Assembly: GCA_040007355.1 (NCBI GenBank)
Contig: JBDTVE010000072.1
Coordinates: forward strand, 19,191-83,190
Reading direction: 5' to 3'
DNA from: JACMLD01 sp040007355
GTDB taxonomy: Bacteria; Bacteroidota; Bacteroidia; Chitinophagales; Chitinophagaceae
DNA length: 64,000 nucleotides
This document shows positions 17,601-26,404 of the stretch, one piece after another; the stretch's first letter is position 1, and every line of letters begins with the position of its first letter. The position numbers and the translations under genes were made by a program. Below the pieces are notes generated by a model, which was not told the DNA's origin, ran no database searches, and saw only the letters and a list, made by a program, of their open reading frames with translations.

Positions 17601-17671
17601 TAACGACATTGTTTGTGCGTCACAAACCGGGCCGGTATGCTGACAATTTCGTGTAATCAATTATTTTTAGC

Positions 17672-17709
17672 ATTTAATTCTATATTATTTTAATTTAGCA
17701 GAATTAAAT
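17672..17709 (+). promoter_or_regulatory. Inverted repeat upstream of the Lrp gene, likely autoregulatory site
   Basis: A perfect 10-bp inverted repeat, ATTTAATTCT at 17672-17681 and AGAATTAAAT at 17700-17709, ends 8 bases before the ATG of the Lrp-family gene. AT-rich dyads of this kind are typical Lrp/AsnC operators, and these regulators commonly control their own promoters. Confidence 0.5.
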
Positions 17710-17717
17710 TCTGTGTT

Positions 17718-18185
17718 ATGCTATATTCACTGGATGCTATAGACCTGACAATCCTGGCATTGCTGCAACCCGATGCCCGTTTGCAGAATACCGAGCTGGC
17801 AAAAAAAATTGGTATGGCGCCCTCTGCCGTACTGAAGCGGGTAAAAAAGCTGGAACAAAAAGGGATTATTACCGCGTATACTACGCGCGTGAACCACGTG
17901 GCGCTGGGTTTGAAACTGCTTGCTTTTATTTTTATAAAAAGCAATAAACGGCCGGGCGACAATTCCATTTCCCAGCAGATTGCCAAAATCCCGGAAGTGC
18001 TGGAAGTGCATCATATTGCCGGGGAAGACTGTTTCCTGGTAAAGGTTCGCACGCAGGATGCGCAATCGCTTTTACGACTCATGCGCGAAAAGTTTGGTAA
18101 AATACCGAATATCACCGCTACCAAAACAACCATTGTACTGGATACGTCCAAAGAAGATAATTACCTGTGCATTCCAAAATCATAA
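17718..18185 (+). CDS. Lrp/AsnC family transcriptional regulator
   Basis: A feast/famine regulator of 155 residues. The N-terminal helix-turn-helix begins LDAIDLTILALLQPDARLQN, followed by ELAKKIGMAPSAVLKRVKKLE. The C-terminal RAM ligand-binding domain includes ISQQIAKIPEVLEVHHIAGE, with the conserved dimer/octamer ligand site D-(F/C) in GEDCFLVKV. Such proteins sense amino acids. The DMT exporter gene starts 2 bases after its stop, so the pair probably forms an operon in which the regulator controls export. A dyad just upstream is a likely operator. Confidence 0.92.
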   Translation: MLYSLDAIDLTILALLQPDARLQNTELAKKIGMAPSAVLKRVKKLEQKGIITAYTTRVNHVALGLKLLAFIFIKSNKRPGDNSISQQIAKIPEVLEVHHIAGEDCFLVKVRTQDAQSLLRLMREKFGKIPNITATKTTIVLDTSKEDNYLCIPKS

Positions 18186-18187
18186 AC

Positions 18188-19144
18188 ATGGCTACCGCCA
18201 ATTATTTAGAGAAAAAGCCTTCGCAGTCGCTTGTTATTGCCGCCTTTGCGTCCTTGTATATTATTTGGGGGTCTACCTATATCGCTATTTTCATAGCACT
18301 GAAAGGGCTGCCTCCGTTTTTGCTGGCCGGTACCCGCTTTGTTATCGCCGGAATTATTCTTTATCTGTGGTGCCGGTTCAAAGGCGAATCCAGCCCACCG
18401 TTGCAATCATTTGCCGCCCTGTGTTTCAGCGGTACACTGATGTTGTTTTTTGGAACCGGCAGCCTGGTATGGGCGGAACAGTATATACCATCGGGCGTAG
18501 CCGCCATCATTATTGCAACGGTGCCCCTGTGGTTCGTGGTGCTGGACAAGCGCCTGTGGAAATTTCATTTCAGCAACAGATACGTCATCGCTGGTTTGTT
18601 GATTGGTTTTGTGGGCGTACTGGCCTTGTTTGCCGGTAACCATTCCGTTGATTCTTCCGGAGGTAAAATGAAGCATATTGCTTTTGTTGTACTGCTGCTG
18701 GGCAGCCTGGCATGGGCGGCGGGTTCGCTTTATTCAAAATATACCACCACTACGGGCAGTACCAGCATGAAAGCATCCATACAAATGATGGCCGCGGGTT
18801 TTGTGTCTTTTATTCCGGCATTTATCACTGGCGAACAACACCGCTTTAATCCTGCGGCAGTTTCACCGCAGGTTGTCATGGCCATTCTTTACCTGGTGAG
18901 TTTTGGCTCCCTGATTGGTTTTATCTCCTATGTCTGGCTGTTGAGTGTAAGACCGCCCTCACTGGTGGGCACCTACGCATATGTAAACCCGGTAGTGGCA
19001 GTTTTCCTGGGATGGCTGATTGCCGGGGAACAAATCAGTTCCCGCCAGGTAATTGCCCTGTTAATTATTTTAGCGGGGGTTATTATTGTAAATTTTTCAA
19101 AAGAAAAAAAGGTTGCGCGGATCAGCCAGGTATCAACGCAATAA
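18188..19144 (+). CDS. EamA/DMT superfamily transporter (YedA-like)
   Basis: Ten predicted TM helices in two EamA repeats, 318 residues. The first repeat starts AAFASLYIIWGSTYIAIF, the RhaT/EamA 'WGS' signature, and the second contains LGSLAWAAGSLYSKYTT and GTYAYVNPVVAVFLGWL, the conserved 'YxNPVxA' block. Family members export amino acids or other metabolites. I start at ATG 18188, which gives the normal family N-terminus. It is cotranscribed with the Lrp gene, which suggests an amino-acid substrate, but this is inference. Confidence 0.88.
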   Translation: MATANYLEKKPSQSLVIAAFASLYIIWGSTYIAIFIALKGLPPFLLAGTRFVIAGIILYLWCRFKGESSPPLQSFAALCFSGTLMLFFGTGSLVWAEQYIPSGVAAIIIATVPLWFVVLDKRLWKFHFSNRYVIAGLLIGFVGVLALFAGNHSVDSSGGKMKHIAFVVLLLGSLAWAAGSLYSKYTTTTGSTSMKASIQMMAAGFVSFIPAFITGEQHRFNPAAVSPQVVMAILYLVSFGSLIGFISYVWLLSVRPPSLVGTYAYVNPVVAVFLGWLIAGEQISSRQVIALLIILAGVIIVNFSKEKKVARISQVSTQ

Positions 19145-19268
19145 GAAGATCCGGCCCGTACTATCAATCGTTTTGAAAAGATCGATCCGTTTACCTGGCA
19201 GACGACGGCATATTTTCAAAACGGTCTATATTCGCCGTATAATAATTAACCAGAATAAACAATATACT

Positions 19269-20636
19269 ATGCAAGCCTGGAAAGAATATCAGTTAGCAAA
19301 CAAAGACCGTTTCCTGGAAGAATTGCTGGAACTGTTGCGCATACCGAGTATCAGCGCAAGAAGCGAGCACAAGGCAGATATGGTAAAATGTGCGGAAGCT
19401 GTGAAGCAGCGTTTACTGGAATCGGGTGCCGGTAAGGCGGAGATATACCCTACAGACGGTCATCCCGTGGTGTATGCAGAAAAAATAACCGACCCGGCTA
19501 TGCCTACGGTGCTGGTATACGGCCACTATGATGTGCAGCCGGCTGATCCGCTTAACCTCTGGGAGAACGGGCCCTTTGAGCCGGTCATAAAAGATGGTAA
19601 GATCTATGCACGCGGTGCCTGCGATGATAAAGGACAGGTGTACATGCACGTGAAGGCCCTGGAGACAATGGTGAAAACAGATTCCCTGTTTACCAATATC
19701 AAATTTTGTATTGAGGGCGAGGAGGAAGTAGGTTCACCCAACCTTGCAAAATTTGTAAAAACACACAAAGATTTATTAAAGGCCGATGTCATCCTGATCA
19801 GCGATACGGCGATGATTAGTCTTGAAACGCCTTCCATTGATATTGGTGTGCGTGGCCTCAGTTATATTGAAGTGGAGGTGACGGGCCCGAACCGGGATTT
19901 GCACAGCGGCGTCTACGGCGGTGCGGTTGCCAATCCCATTACTATGCTGGCAAAAATGATAGCTACCTGTCACGATGAGAGCAACCATATTACCATACCC
20001 GGGTTTTATGATGATGTAATAGTAGCAACAGCCGCCGAACGTACACTAATGGCCGCGGCGCCTTACGATGAAGCGGCGTATAAAGAAGACCTGGGTGTAG
20101 CCCAATTATGGGGTGAAAAAAATTATACCACCAACGAAAGAACGGGCATACGCCCCACGCTGGAACTGAATGGTATTTGGGGTGGTTATACCGGGGAAGG
20201 AGCAAAAACAGTATTGCCGTCAAAAGCATTCGCAAAAATATCTGCCCGTTTGGTGCCGAACCAGTCTGCCGAAAAAATAACCGAAAAATTATTGCGCTAT
20301 TTCACCAGCATTGCACCGGCCGGTGTAACCGTAAAAGCAAGCGAACATCATGGAGGAGAGCCGTATATGACACCCATCGATTCAAATGCCTACAAGGCTG
20401 CTGCCAGGGCCATTAAAACCACTTTTGGCAAAGACCCCATACCGGTACGCGGCGGCGGCAGCATCCCCATCTGTTCTTTATTTGAAAAGGAGCTGGGTGT
20501 TAAAATTGTGTTCATGGGTTTTGGACTGGATAGCGATAACCTGCATAGCCCCAATGAAAAATATGATATTGCCAATTTTTACAAAGGCATTGAAACCATC
20601 CCTTATTTTCATCAGTTCTTTGCCGAAATGAAATAG
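19269..20636 (+). CDS. M20 family dipeptidase (carnosinase-like)
   Basis: A zinc-dependent dipeptidase of 455 residues that cleaves short peptides, similar to the CNDP/PepV-like group. Metal-site motifs in order are VYGHYDVQPAD (first His and Asp), RGACDDKGQ (bridging Asp), EGEEEVGS (catalytic Glu and ligand), and the C-terminal His in NLHSPNEKYD. The dimerisation lid lies between about residues 195 and 365, with DLHSGVYGGAV at its edge. No signal peptide is present when translation starts at ATG 19269, so it acts in the cytoplasm. The longer open frame to 19113 overlaps the transporter gene end and is rejected. Confidence 0.92.
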   Translation: MQAWKEYQLANKDRFLEELLELLRIPSISARSEHKADMVKCAEAVKQRLLESGAGKAEIYPTDGHPVVYAEKITDPAMPTVLVYGHYDVQPADPLNLWENGPFEPVIKDGKIYARGACDDKGQVYMHVKALETMVKTDSLFTNIKFCIEGEEEVGSPNLAKFVKTHKDLLKADVILISDTAMISLETPSIDIGVRGLSYIEVEVTGPNRDLHSGVYGGAVANPITMLAKMIATCHDESNHITIPGFYDDVIVATAAERTLMAAAPYDEAAYKEDLGVAQLWGEKNYTTNERTGIRPTLELNGIWGGYTGEGAKTVLPSKAFAKISARLVPNQSAEKITEKLLRYFTSIAPAGVTVKASEHHGGEPYMTPIDSNAYKAAARAIKTTFGKDPIPVRGGGSIPICSLFEKELGVKIVFMGFGLDSDNLHSPNEKYDIANFYKGIETIPYFHQFFAEMK

Positions 20637-20721
20637 ACGGAATTGTCTGGTACGCTGGTTTTTTGGAAAGAACATACTGTTTCAAAATAAAATGACAGGC
20701 CGGGCTTCGCCATATCAGACC

Positions 20722-21105
20722 ATGGAAAAAGAAAAATTACGTATCGATAAATATCTCTGGGCCATCCGCCTTTTTAAAACGCGCAGCCAGGCCGCCGATG
20801 CCTGTGATAAAGGCAAAGTAAAAATGAATGGCGATAATATAAAAGCGGCAAAAGCGGTAAACATTGGGGATGAATACGAAGTAAAAACCGAGGCCAAACG
20901 CTGGCGTGTAAAAGTAACCGGTCTGCTGGAAAAGCGGGTACAGTTTGCGGAAGCCATCAAATACTATATTGATAATACACCCGAAGATGAAATGGAACGC
21001 ATGCAGTTCCAGGCATCCAGTTTTAACACGGGCAAAAGACAGAGCAAGATTGGCAGACCAACCAAAAAAGAACGCCGCAACCTGGATGATTTTACTACCG
21101 GCTAA
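20722..21105 (+). CDS. S4-domain RNA-binding protein (Hsp15-like)
   Basis: A 127-residue protein beginning MEKEKLRIDKYLWAIRLFKTR, the S4 fold in the Hsp15/HslR arrangement (RIDKxLWxxRxFKTR). It continues AADACDKGKVKMNGDNIKAAK and the basic end GRPTKKERRNLDDF. Hsp15 binds 50S subunits carrying stalled nascent chains and recycles them. ATG 20722 is preferred to ATG 20692 because the extra ten residues are not part of the family. It converges on an RluA-type gene. Confidence 0.88.
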   Translation: MEKEKLRIDKYLWAIRLFKTRSQAADACDKGKVKMNGDNIKAAKAVNIGDEYEVKTEAKRWRVKVTGLLEKRVQFAEAIKYYIDNTPEDEMERMQFQASSFNTGKRQSKIGRPTKKERRNLDDFTTG

Positions 21106-21128
21106 TCAAACCCCGGTTACCCACGGTA

Positions 21129-21896
21129 TCATGCTGCGTTCCATTTTCCCAATTGCTGTAAAAGGGCTTTCAGATCTTTTGGAAGGGGCGCTTCAAATAC
21201 ATGCTGGTTTTTATCCAGGTCCTGGAAACGCAGTTCTGCAGCATGCAGGGCCAGCCGGTTCAGGATGGGCCTTTCCTCCTCTGCCGACCGGGCCAGGTTG
21301 AACTTTTTTTTGAAGGAAGAAAGAAGAAGGGGTTTCCCATCTCCATACCATTCATCACAGGCAATGGGATGGCCAAGATGCTTCATATGAACACGTATCT
21401 GGTGGGTGCGTCCGCTTAGAATATGAAACTGCATCCAGCTGTATAACCTGAATTGTTCCAGCACGGCATATTCGGTGACAGATGCTTTTCCTTTGGCATT
21501 GATCATCATCATACCCTGTTGAGAATAGTGCGCGGCAATGGGTGCGTCAATAATACCTTCGGGGGTTGACAGTTTACCGGTTACCAGGCCATTGTATATT
21601 TTCCGGGTGCTTCGGTCTTCAAATTGCAGCGAGAGGTGGCGATGCATGTTTTCATTTTTTGCAAAAACAATTACGCCGCTGGTAGCAGCATCCAGGCGAT
21701 GCACAGTAAAAATGATACCAAATTTCTCTATCAGGAAATCTTTTAGTGATGGCTGGGATTGTGTTCTGTCCGGGATCGACAATATACCCGAGGGCTTGTT
21801 CAGCACAATAAAATCATTATTTTCAAAAAGCGTGATGCTGCCGATACCCTTGAAAACGGGTCGTTCCGGTTCCTTTTTTTCTTTATCCTGCATCAT
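21129..21896 (-). CDS. RluA family RNA pseudouridine synthase
   Basis: The enzyme isomerises uridine to pseudouridine in rRNA or tRNA. The catalytic aspartate is in TVHRLDAATSGVIVFAK near residue 70. Other family blocks are FIVLNKPSGILSIP near 30 and HILSGRTHQIRVHMKHLGHPI near 160. There is no N-terminal S4 domain, and the length of 255 residues is short for RluD, so it belongs to the RluA/RluC-like stand-alone group. It starts 2 bases after the stop of the RluB-like gene, so the two are cotranscribed. The target base cannot be decided from sequence. Confidence 0.9.
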   Translation of the reverse strand: MMQDKEKKEPERPVFKGIGSITLFENNDFIVLNKPSGILSIPDRTQSQPSLKDFLIEKFGIIFTVHRLDAATSGVIVFAKNENMHRHLSLQFEDRSTRKIYNGLVTGKLSTPEGIIDAPIAAHYSQQGMMMINAKGKASVTEYAVLEQFRLYSWMQFHILSGRTHQIRVHMKHLGHPIACDEWYGDGKPLLLSSFKKKFNLARSAEEERPILNRLALHAAELRFQDLDKNQHVFEAPLPKDLKALLQQLGKWNAA

Positions 21897-21898
21897 AA

Positions 21899-23041
21899 TT
21901 ATTTCTTTGCATTCTTTTTTGCAGGCGATGGCGGTGCTTTCCTGGTTCTGTCTTTTTTTGTCTGCGGGTTAAAATGCCTTAATATCCGCACTTCTTTTTC
22001 CGTGAGGAAGCGCCACTTGCCACGTTGTACATTTTTTTTGGTTAACCCCGCATAGGTTACCCGGTCAAGGTTGCGCACATCGTAACCCAGGTGCTCAAAA
22101 ATACGGCGTACAATACGGTTGCGCCCGCTGTGGATTTCTATGCCGATAATCGTTTTGTCTTTTGGGTCTGTATATCCAAGGGCATCTGGTATAATAAAAC
22201 CGTCTTGCAGCTCCAGGCCCTGTAGCAGCTGATCAAAATCTGCCTTGGTAACGGGTTTGTCCAGGCGAACCTCGTAGATTTTTTTTATCAGGTTTTTCGG
22301 ATGAGAAAGTGTTTGCGCCAAATCGCCGTCGTTGGTTATAAGCAGTACGCCCGAAGTATTGCGATCCAGCCTGCCCACGGGGTATACTCTTTCACTGGTG
22401 GCATGTTTAACAAGGTCAAGAACGGTTTTCCTGCCTTCCGGGTCGTCCAGTGTGGTAATATAGTCTTTGGGTTTATTTAGTAAAATATACACGAGGTTTT
22501 TAGAAGGCGTTATTTTTTTACCCTTGATGGTAATGGTATCTTTTTGGGAAACCTTGGTTCCGGGTTCGGTAACGGTAACATCATTTACTTTTACTTCTCC
22601 CTGGCGAATCAGGTCCGCAGCATCCCGTCTGGAACAAACCCCGCTGTGCGCAACATATTTATTCAGGGGCATACTGTCATCGGCCCTGGATGAAACGACT
22701 ACTGGCTGCTGCGCCGTTGAAACAGGACGACCGCCAGCACGACTGCTCCGGGTGGGCGGGTTTAATTTTGTAGATTCAGTCTTTCCCTGTTTTTTATCGG
22801 CTGGTGGTGGCTGCCGCTTGCCGGCACCTGTTAGAGGGCCTCCAGGTTTTACCGCCCGATGCGGGACCGGGGGAGCCGGGATTTGCTGGCCAGATTTTTT
22901 TAGACGTTTTTCTTCAAAACGCTTTTCAATAGACGCCGCCCTTTCTTTTTTTGCAGATCTTTTTTCCTGTTTAAGCTGTTCTTTTTTAGCTGCGTTGCTT
23001 TTGTAGTGTATAAATTTCTGGAACTGCTGGTTCTTACTCAT
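21899..23041 (-). CDS. RsuA/RluB family pseudouridine synthase with long basic N-terminus
   Basis: A 380-residue protein. An S4 domain starts near residue 124 (LNKYVAHSGVCSRRDAADLI), followed by the synthase domain with catalytic Asp in VYPVGRLDRNTSGVLLITND near 220 and RNRIVRRIFEHLGYDV near 305. Before the S4 domain are about 120 residues rich in Lys, Arg, Glu and Pro (KKEQLKQEKRSAKKERAAS and similar), likely disordered and RNA-binding. The C-terminus is also lysine-rich. RluB acts on 23S rRNA U2605 in E. coli; the match to this site is inferred. The downstream RluA-type gene is 2 bases away. Confidence 0.9.
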   Translation of the reverse strand: MSKNQQFQKFIHYKSNAAKKEQLKQEKRSAKKERAASIEKRFEEKRLKKSGQQIPAPPVPHRAVKPGGPLTGAGKRQPPPADKKQGKTESTKLNPPTRSSRAGGRPVSTAQQPVVVSSRADDSMPLNKYVAHSGVCSRRDAADLIRQGEVKVNDVTVTEPGTKVSQKDTITIKGKKITPSKNLVYILLNKPKDYITTLDDPEGRKTVLDLVKHATSERVYPVGRLDRNTSGVLLITNDGDLAQTLSHPKNLIKKIYEVRLDKPVTKADFDQLLQGLELQDGFIIPDALGYTDPKDKTIIGIEIHSGRNRIVRRIFEHLGYDVRNLDRVTYAGLTKKNVQRGKWRFLTEKEVRILRHFNPQTKKDRTRKAPPSPAKKNAKK

Positions 23042-23092
23042 GGTAGGTTGATTTGCTGTTTTACAACAGTACTGGTGAACGGCGAAGATAGG

Positions 23093-23123
23093 AAAAGCGC
23101 CAGGCTTTTGGCCCGGCGCTTTT
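23093..23123 (-). terminator. Terminator after the Spy-like gene
   Basis: AAAAGCGCC (23093-23101) pairs with GGCGCTTTT (23115-23123), with an inner GGC/GCC pairing and a T-rich loop. It lies 20 bases past the stop of the leftward 23143-23778 gene. Confidence 0.7.
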
Positions 23124-23142
23124 GATGGCCTGTTGTAATTGG

Positions 23143-23778
23143 TTATCTTCCAAAATCCTTCCGGTGATGCGTCGCTTTCATTTGATCCAGTTGCTGTAGC
23201 TGGTCGGCAGTTAAAATGCTTTTCAGATCTTCTTTTTGCTGTATGGCCAGCGCTTTTATTTGTTCGTGTTTTTGTTCCCTGCTCAGGCTATTGTCTGTAC
23301 GGATGGATTTCCTTTTAGTAACCATCTCGGATCGCGCGGTTTTCAACCGGCCGGACTGTTCATCTGTAAGACCCAGTTTAATCTTCATTTTCTCTGACCT
23401 TGCGCCGGCGTTTACTTTTGCCAGTTGCATTTTTTGCAGTTTCATTGCTGCAAGCTGGTCTTTTTGTGCCGGTGTAAGAAGGGCCTGCAGCAGCTCCCTG
23501 TGTGATTTTCGTAGATCGCCCATTTTCAGTCTGAATTCTTTCAGCGTCATGTCGTCGTTCTTTTTCAGCGCTGCTATTTTTTTGTGATAGTCAGCATTGA
23601 TCTCTTTTGATTGTTGTTTTTGCTGATCGGAGAAGTTCAGTTTTTTTGCTATCCGGCCATGACCCTGTTGGCTGTGTAAATGGTGTTGTCTCTGTTGTGC
23701 AAACCGGTGTGGTTGCTGGGCTTGTACTACAACGACGGCAACTATCATTAAGACCATACCTGCTATTGTTTTTTTCAT
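23143..23778 (-). CDS. Periplasmic Spy/CpxP-like helical protein
   Basis: A signal peptide (MKKTIAGMVLMIVAVVVVQAQ) precedes a His/Gln-rich stretch and then a long all-helical region. Two LTxxQ-like motifs of the Spy/CpxP family appear, LLTPAQKDQLAAM and LTADQLQQLDQM, and LGLTDEQSGRLKT is a third. Spy-type proteins are ATP-independent periplasmic chaperones, and relatives also bind metals. The His-rich ends (HRFAQQRQHHLHSQQGHG, THHRKDF) would fit metal binding, but this is speculation. It is a single leftward gene with its own terminator. Confidence 0.75.
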   Translation of the reverse strand: MKKTIAGMVLMIVAVVVVQAQQPHRFAQQRQHHLHSQQGHGRIAKKLNFSDQQKQQSKEINADYHKKIAALKKNDDMTLKEFRLKMGDLRKSHRELLQALLTPAQKDQLAAMKLQKMQLAKVNAGARSEKMKIKLGLTDEQSGRLKTARSEMVTKRKSIRTDNSLSREQKHEQIKALAIQQKEDLKSILTADQLQQLDQMKATHHRKDFGR

Positions 23779-23951
23779 CTTTGTATTTTTTGGTACCCTG
23801 GTATGACGGTACTCAATACCCGGGGTTTAATGCGCCTGGTTATCCTGTAACAATGGTAAAATGACGGGATTAGCGGAAGGGTCGCTCCGCCTGGCCCTGG
23901 AACCGGTTGTGTAATTGTTAAAGTCCGGTAAGGCGTGATTGGTTAAACTCC

Positions 23952-24998
23952 CTAATTCTTATTGGCCAGCTGGCCGCAGGCAGCGTCAATGTCTTTGCCC
24001 CTGCTAACACGTAACCGGGCGTTAACGCGGTGTTTGGAGAGGTAGTTCATGAATTTTTCTACCACCTCCTGTTCGGGCTTTCTAAAGCTGGCCATGTCTA
24101 TGGGATTGTATTCTATAATGTTTACCAGGTCTGCGGGTACCTGGCGGTAGATCTTTATGAGTTCGTCTGCATCTTTAAGGGAATCATTAAAATCCTTGAA
24201 CAGTATGTATTCAAAAGTAATTTCGTTACCTGTTTGTTTATAAAAGTAGTTCAGGGCTTCTATCAGCGAGTTAATATTATTGGTATCATTGATGGGCATA
24301 ATCTCATGGCGCTTGGTATCATTGGCGGCATGCAGGCTGAGTGCCAGTTTAAACTTTACCTTGTCGTCTCCCAGTTGTCTGATCATTTTTGCCACACCGG
24401 CGGTGGATACGGTAATACGCCGCGGGCTCATGCCCAATCCATCGGGAGCGGTAATTCTTTCAATGGCTTTTAATACATTTTTATAATTCAGCAGGGGCTC
24501 GCCCATGCCCATGAAAACAATATTACTGAGTTTTTTATGGTATACTTTTTCACATTGCTGGTTGAGCAGTGATACCTCATCATAAATTTCATCAAAATCC
24601 AGGTTGCGCCTGCGCTGCATATAACCCGTTGCGCAAAATTTGCAGCTTAGTGAACAACCGATTTGGGAAGAAACACAGGCCGTGTTTCTTTCACCGGCGG
24701 GAATTAAGACGCCTTCCACCAGGTGTCCGTCAACCGTTTTGAAACGGCTTTTTACGGTGCCGTCATCGGAGTACTGCACGATATCTGTTTGAAGGGCTGG
24801 CAGACTAAAATGCTCGTTTAATTTGGTTCTCAGTTCTTTGCTGAGGTTGGTCATGGTTTCAAAATCTGCGACCTGTTTCAGCCATAGCCATTCGTATACC
24901 TGCCGGGCCCTGAATTTCTTTTCGCCCAGTGTAATAAAATATGCTTCCAGCTCATCCAACTCCAGGTGCCGTATATTCTTCTTTGCTGTCGATAACAT
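23952..24998 (-). CDS. rlmN: Dual-specificity RNA methyltransferase RlmN
   Basis: A radical-SAM enzyme that methylates C2 of A2503 in 23S rRNA and A37 in some tRNAs. The iron-sulfur cluster cysteines are in CSLSCKFCATG near residue 115. The methyl-carrying cysteine is in the C-terminal block GKDIDAACGQLA near 340, and the other catalytic Cys is in NTACVSSQIGC. Further family blocks are NIVFMGMGEPLLNY and ITVSTAGV. At 348 residues it is the usual length. It stands alone, back to back with the thiolase gene. Confidence 0.97.
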   Translation of the reverse strand: MLSTAKKNIRHLELDELEAYFITLGEKKFRARQVYEWLWLKQVADFETMTNLSKELRTKLNEHFSLPALQTDIVQYSDDGTVKSRFKTVDGHLVEGVLIPAGERNTACVSSQIGCSLSCKFCATGYMQRRRNLDFDEIYDEVSLLNQQCEKVYHKKLSNIVFMGMGEPLLNYKNVLKAIERITAPDGLGMSPRRITVSTAGVAKMIRQLGDDKVKFKLALSLHAANDTKRHEIMPINDTNNINSLIEALNYFYKQTGNEITFEYILFKDFNDSLKDADELIKIYRQVPADLVNIIEYNPIDMASFRKPEQEVVEKFMNYLSKHRVNARLRVSRGKDIDAACGQLANKN

Positions 24999-25171
24999 TG
25001 CGCAAAGATATGCCGGCAGGGCTAATAGCGCTTATATTTGCCGTTCTGGGGTATCCCGGAATATGAATGCGTAGGTGCAAAATAAACCATCCCCCTGGCG
25101 GTACCGGTGGTAAATCGTTACCGTTCAGGTTTGCGCGGCCATGTTTGATAATTCTTTTAACGGTTTGGTAC

Positions 25172-26380
25172 ATGAACACAGCTTATATTATAGATGCAGT
25201 TCGCACGCCCATTGGTAAGTACGGCGGCGCTTTAAGCAGTATACGGCCCGATGATTTACTGGCCCATACAATAAAGGCATTGCTGCAGCGCAATGCAGGT
25301 ATTGATATCCATGCAATTGAAGACGTAATTGCGGGCGATGCCAACCAGGCGGGAGAGGATAACCGGAACGTGGCCAGGATGGCCGCCCTGCTTGCGGGGC
25401 TGCCGGTGACCGTAGCGGGTAATACAGTAAACCGTTTATGCGCCAGTGGTTTGCAGGCCATCATGGATGCAGCCCGCGCCATCATGTGCAATGAGGGCGG
25501 GTTGTATATGGCGGCGGGCGTAGAGAGCATGACCAGGGCGCCCTTTGTTATTGCCAAGCAGGGCGGTGGCTGGAACCGCAATACCGAAATGTACGATAGC
25601 ACCATTGGCTGGCGGTTTACCAATAAGAAATTAGCAGCTATGCATTACCCTTATAATATGGGCGAGACAGCCGAACACATTGCACAGCAATGGCAAATCA
25701 GCCGGCGCGCTCAGGACGAATTTGCGCTGGGTAGCCAGGAAAAATATTTTACGGCGCTGGAAAAAAATACCTGGGCGGCGGAGATCAGCGCAGTGGAAAT
25801 TTTTGGAGGAAAGGAAAAAAAGCTTCTTTTTTCGGAAGACGAACATCCGCGGCGGACTTCCATGGAAAAACTGGCTGCGCTAAGACCCGCTTTTGTCAAG
25901 GACGGAACCGTTACCGCGGGCAATGCCAGCGGTATCAACGATGGTGCCGCCGCCACGCTGCTGGCTTCGGAGACCGCCGTAAAAGAATACCGTTTGCAGC
26001 CCATGGCAAGAATTGTTTCCATGGCGGTGGCGGGCGTTGAACCCTCCATTATGGGTATTGGCCCGGTACCTGCTACCCAAAAGGCATTACAGCGTGCAGG
26101 CCTAACTGTTAGTGATCTGGATCTGATTGAACTGAATGAGGCGTTTGCTTCGCAGTCGCTCGCCTGTATGCAGGAACTGGGGCTGGATGCTTCAAAAGTG
26201 AATGTAAATGGTGGGGCCATCGCCATCGGTCACCCGTTGGGCTGCAGCGGGGTGCGTATTTCAACCAGTCTTTTGCATGAGATGAAAAGACGCAGGGTCC
26301 GGTATGGCCTGGCCACCATGTGCGTGGGTGTAGGGCAGGGCGCTGCCATTGTCTACGAAAACATGGCGGGCAATTCCTGA
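25172..26380 (+). CDS. Thiolase, probably 3-oxoadipyl-CoA type
   Basis: A CoA-dependent thiolase of 402 residues. The acylated cysteine is in VNRLCASGLQAIMDAA near residue 90. The His and second Cys are in GGAIAIGHPLGCSG and MCVGVGQGA. Its N-terminal blocks (YIIDAVRTPIGKYGGALSS, NQAGEDNRNVARMAALLAGLP) and DSTIGWRF match the PcaF/PaaJ group that splits 3-oxoadipyl-CoA into succinyl-CoA and acetyl-CoA. No other aromatic-degradation gene is nearby, so a general acetyl-CoA acetyltransferase role remains possible. ATG 25172 is the family start. Confidence 0.88.
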   Translation: MNTAYIIDAVRTPIGKYGGALSSIRPDDLLAHTIKALLQRNAGIDIHAIEDVIAGDANQAGEDNRNVARMAALLAGLPVTVAGNTVNRLCASGLQAIMDAARAIMCNEGGLYMAAGVESMTRAPFVIAKQGGGWNRNTEMYDSTIGWRFTNKKLAAMHYPYNMGETAEHIAQQWQISRRAQDEFALGSQEKYFTALEKNTWAAEISAVEIFGGKEKKLLFSEDEHPRRTSMEKLAALRPAFVKDGTVTAGNASGINDGAAATLLASETAVKEYRLQPMARIVSMAVAGVEPSIMGIGPVPATQKALQRAGLTVSDLDLIELNEAFASQSLACMQELGLDASKVNVNGGAIAIGHPLGCSGVRISTSLLHEMKRRRVRYGLATMCVGVGQGAAIVYENMAGNS

Positions 26381-26404
26381 TGTATGATTTCTTAATTCAA
26401 TTAT

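Noticed and set aside
25711..26226. 171-codon open frame opposite the thiolase gene
   Set aside because: Antisense shadow of a certain gene; composition is typical of reverse-complement translation.
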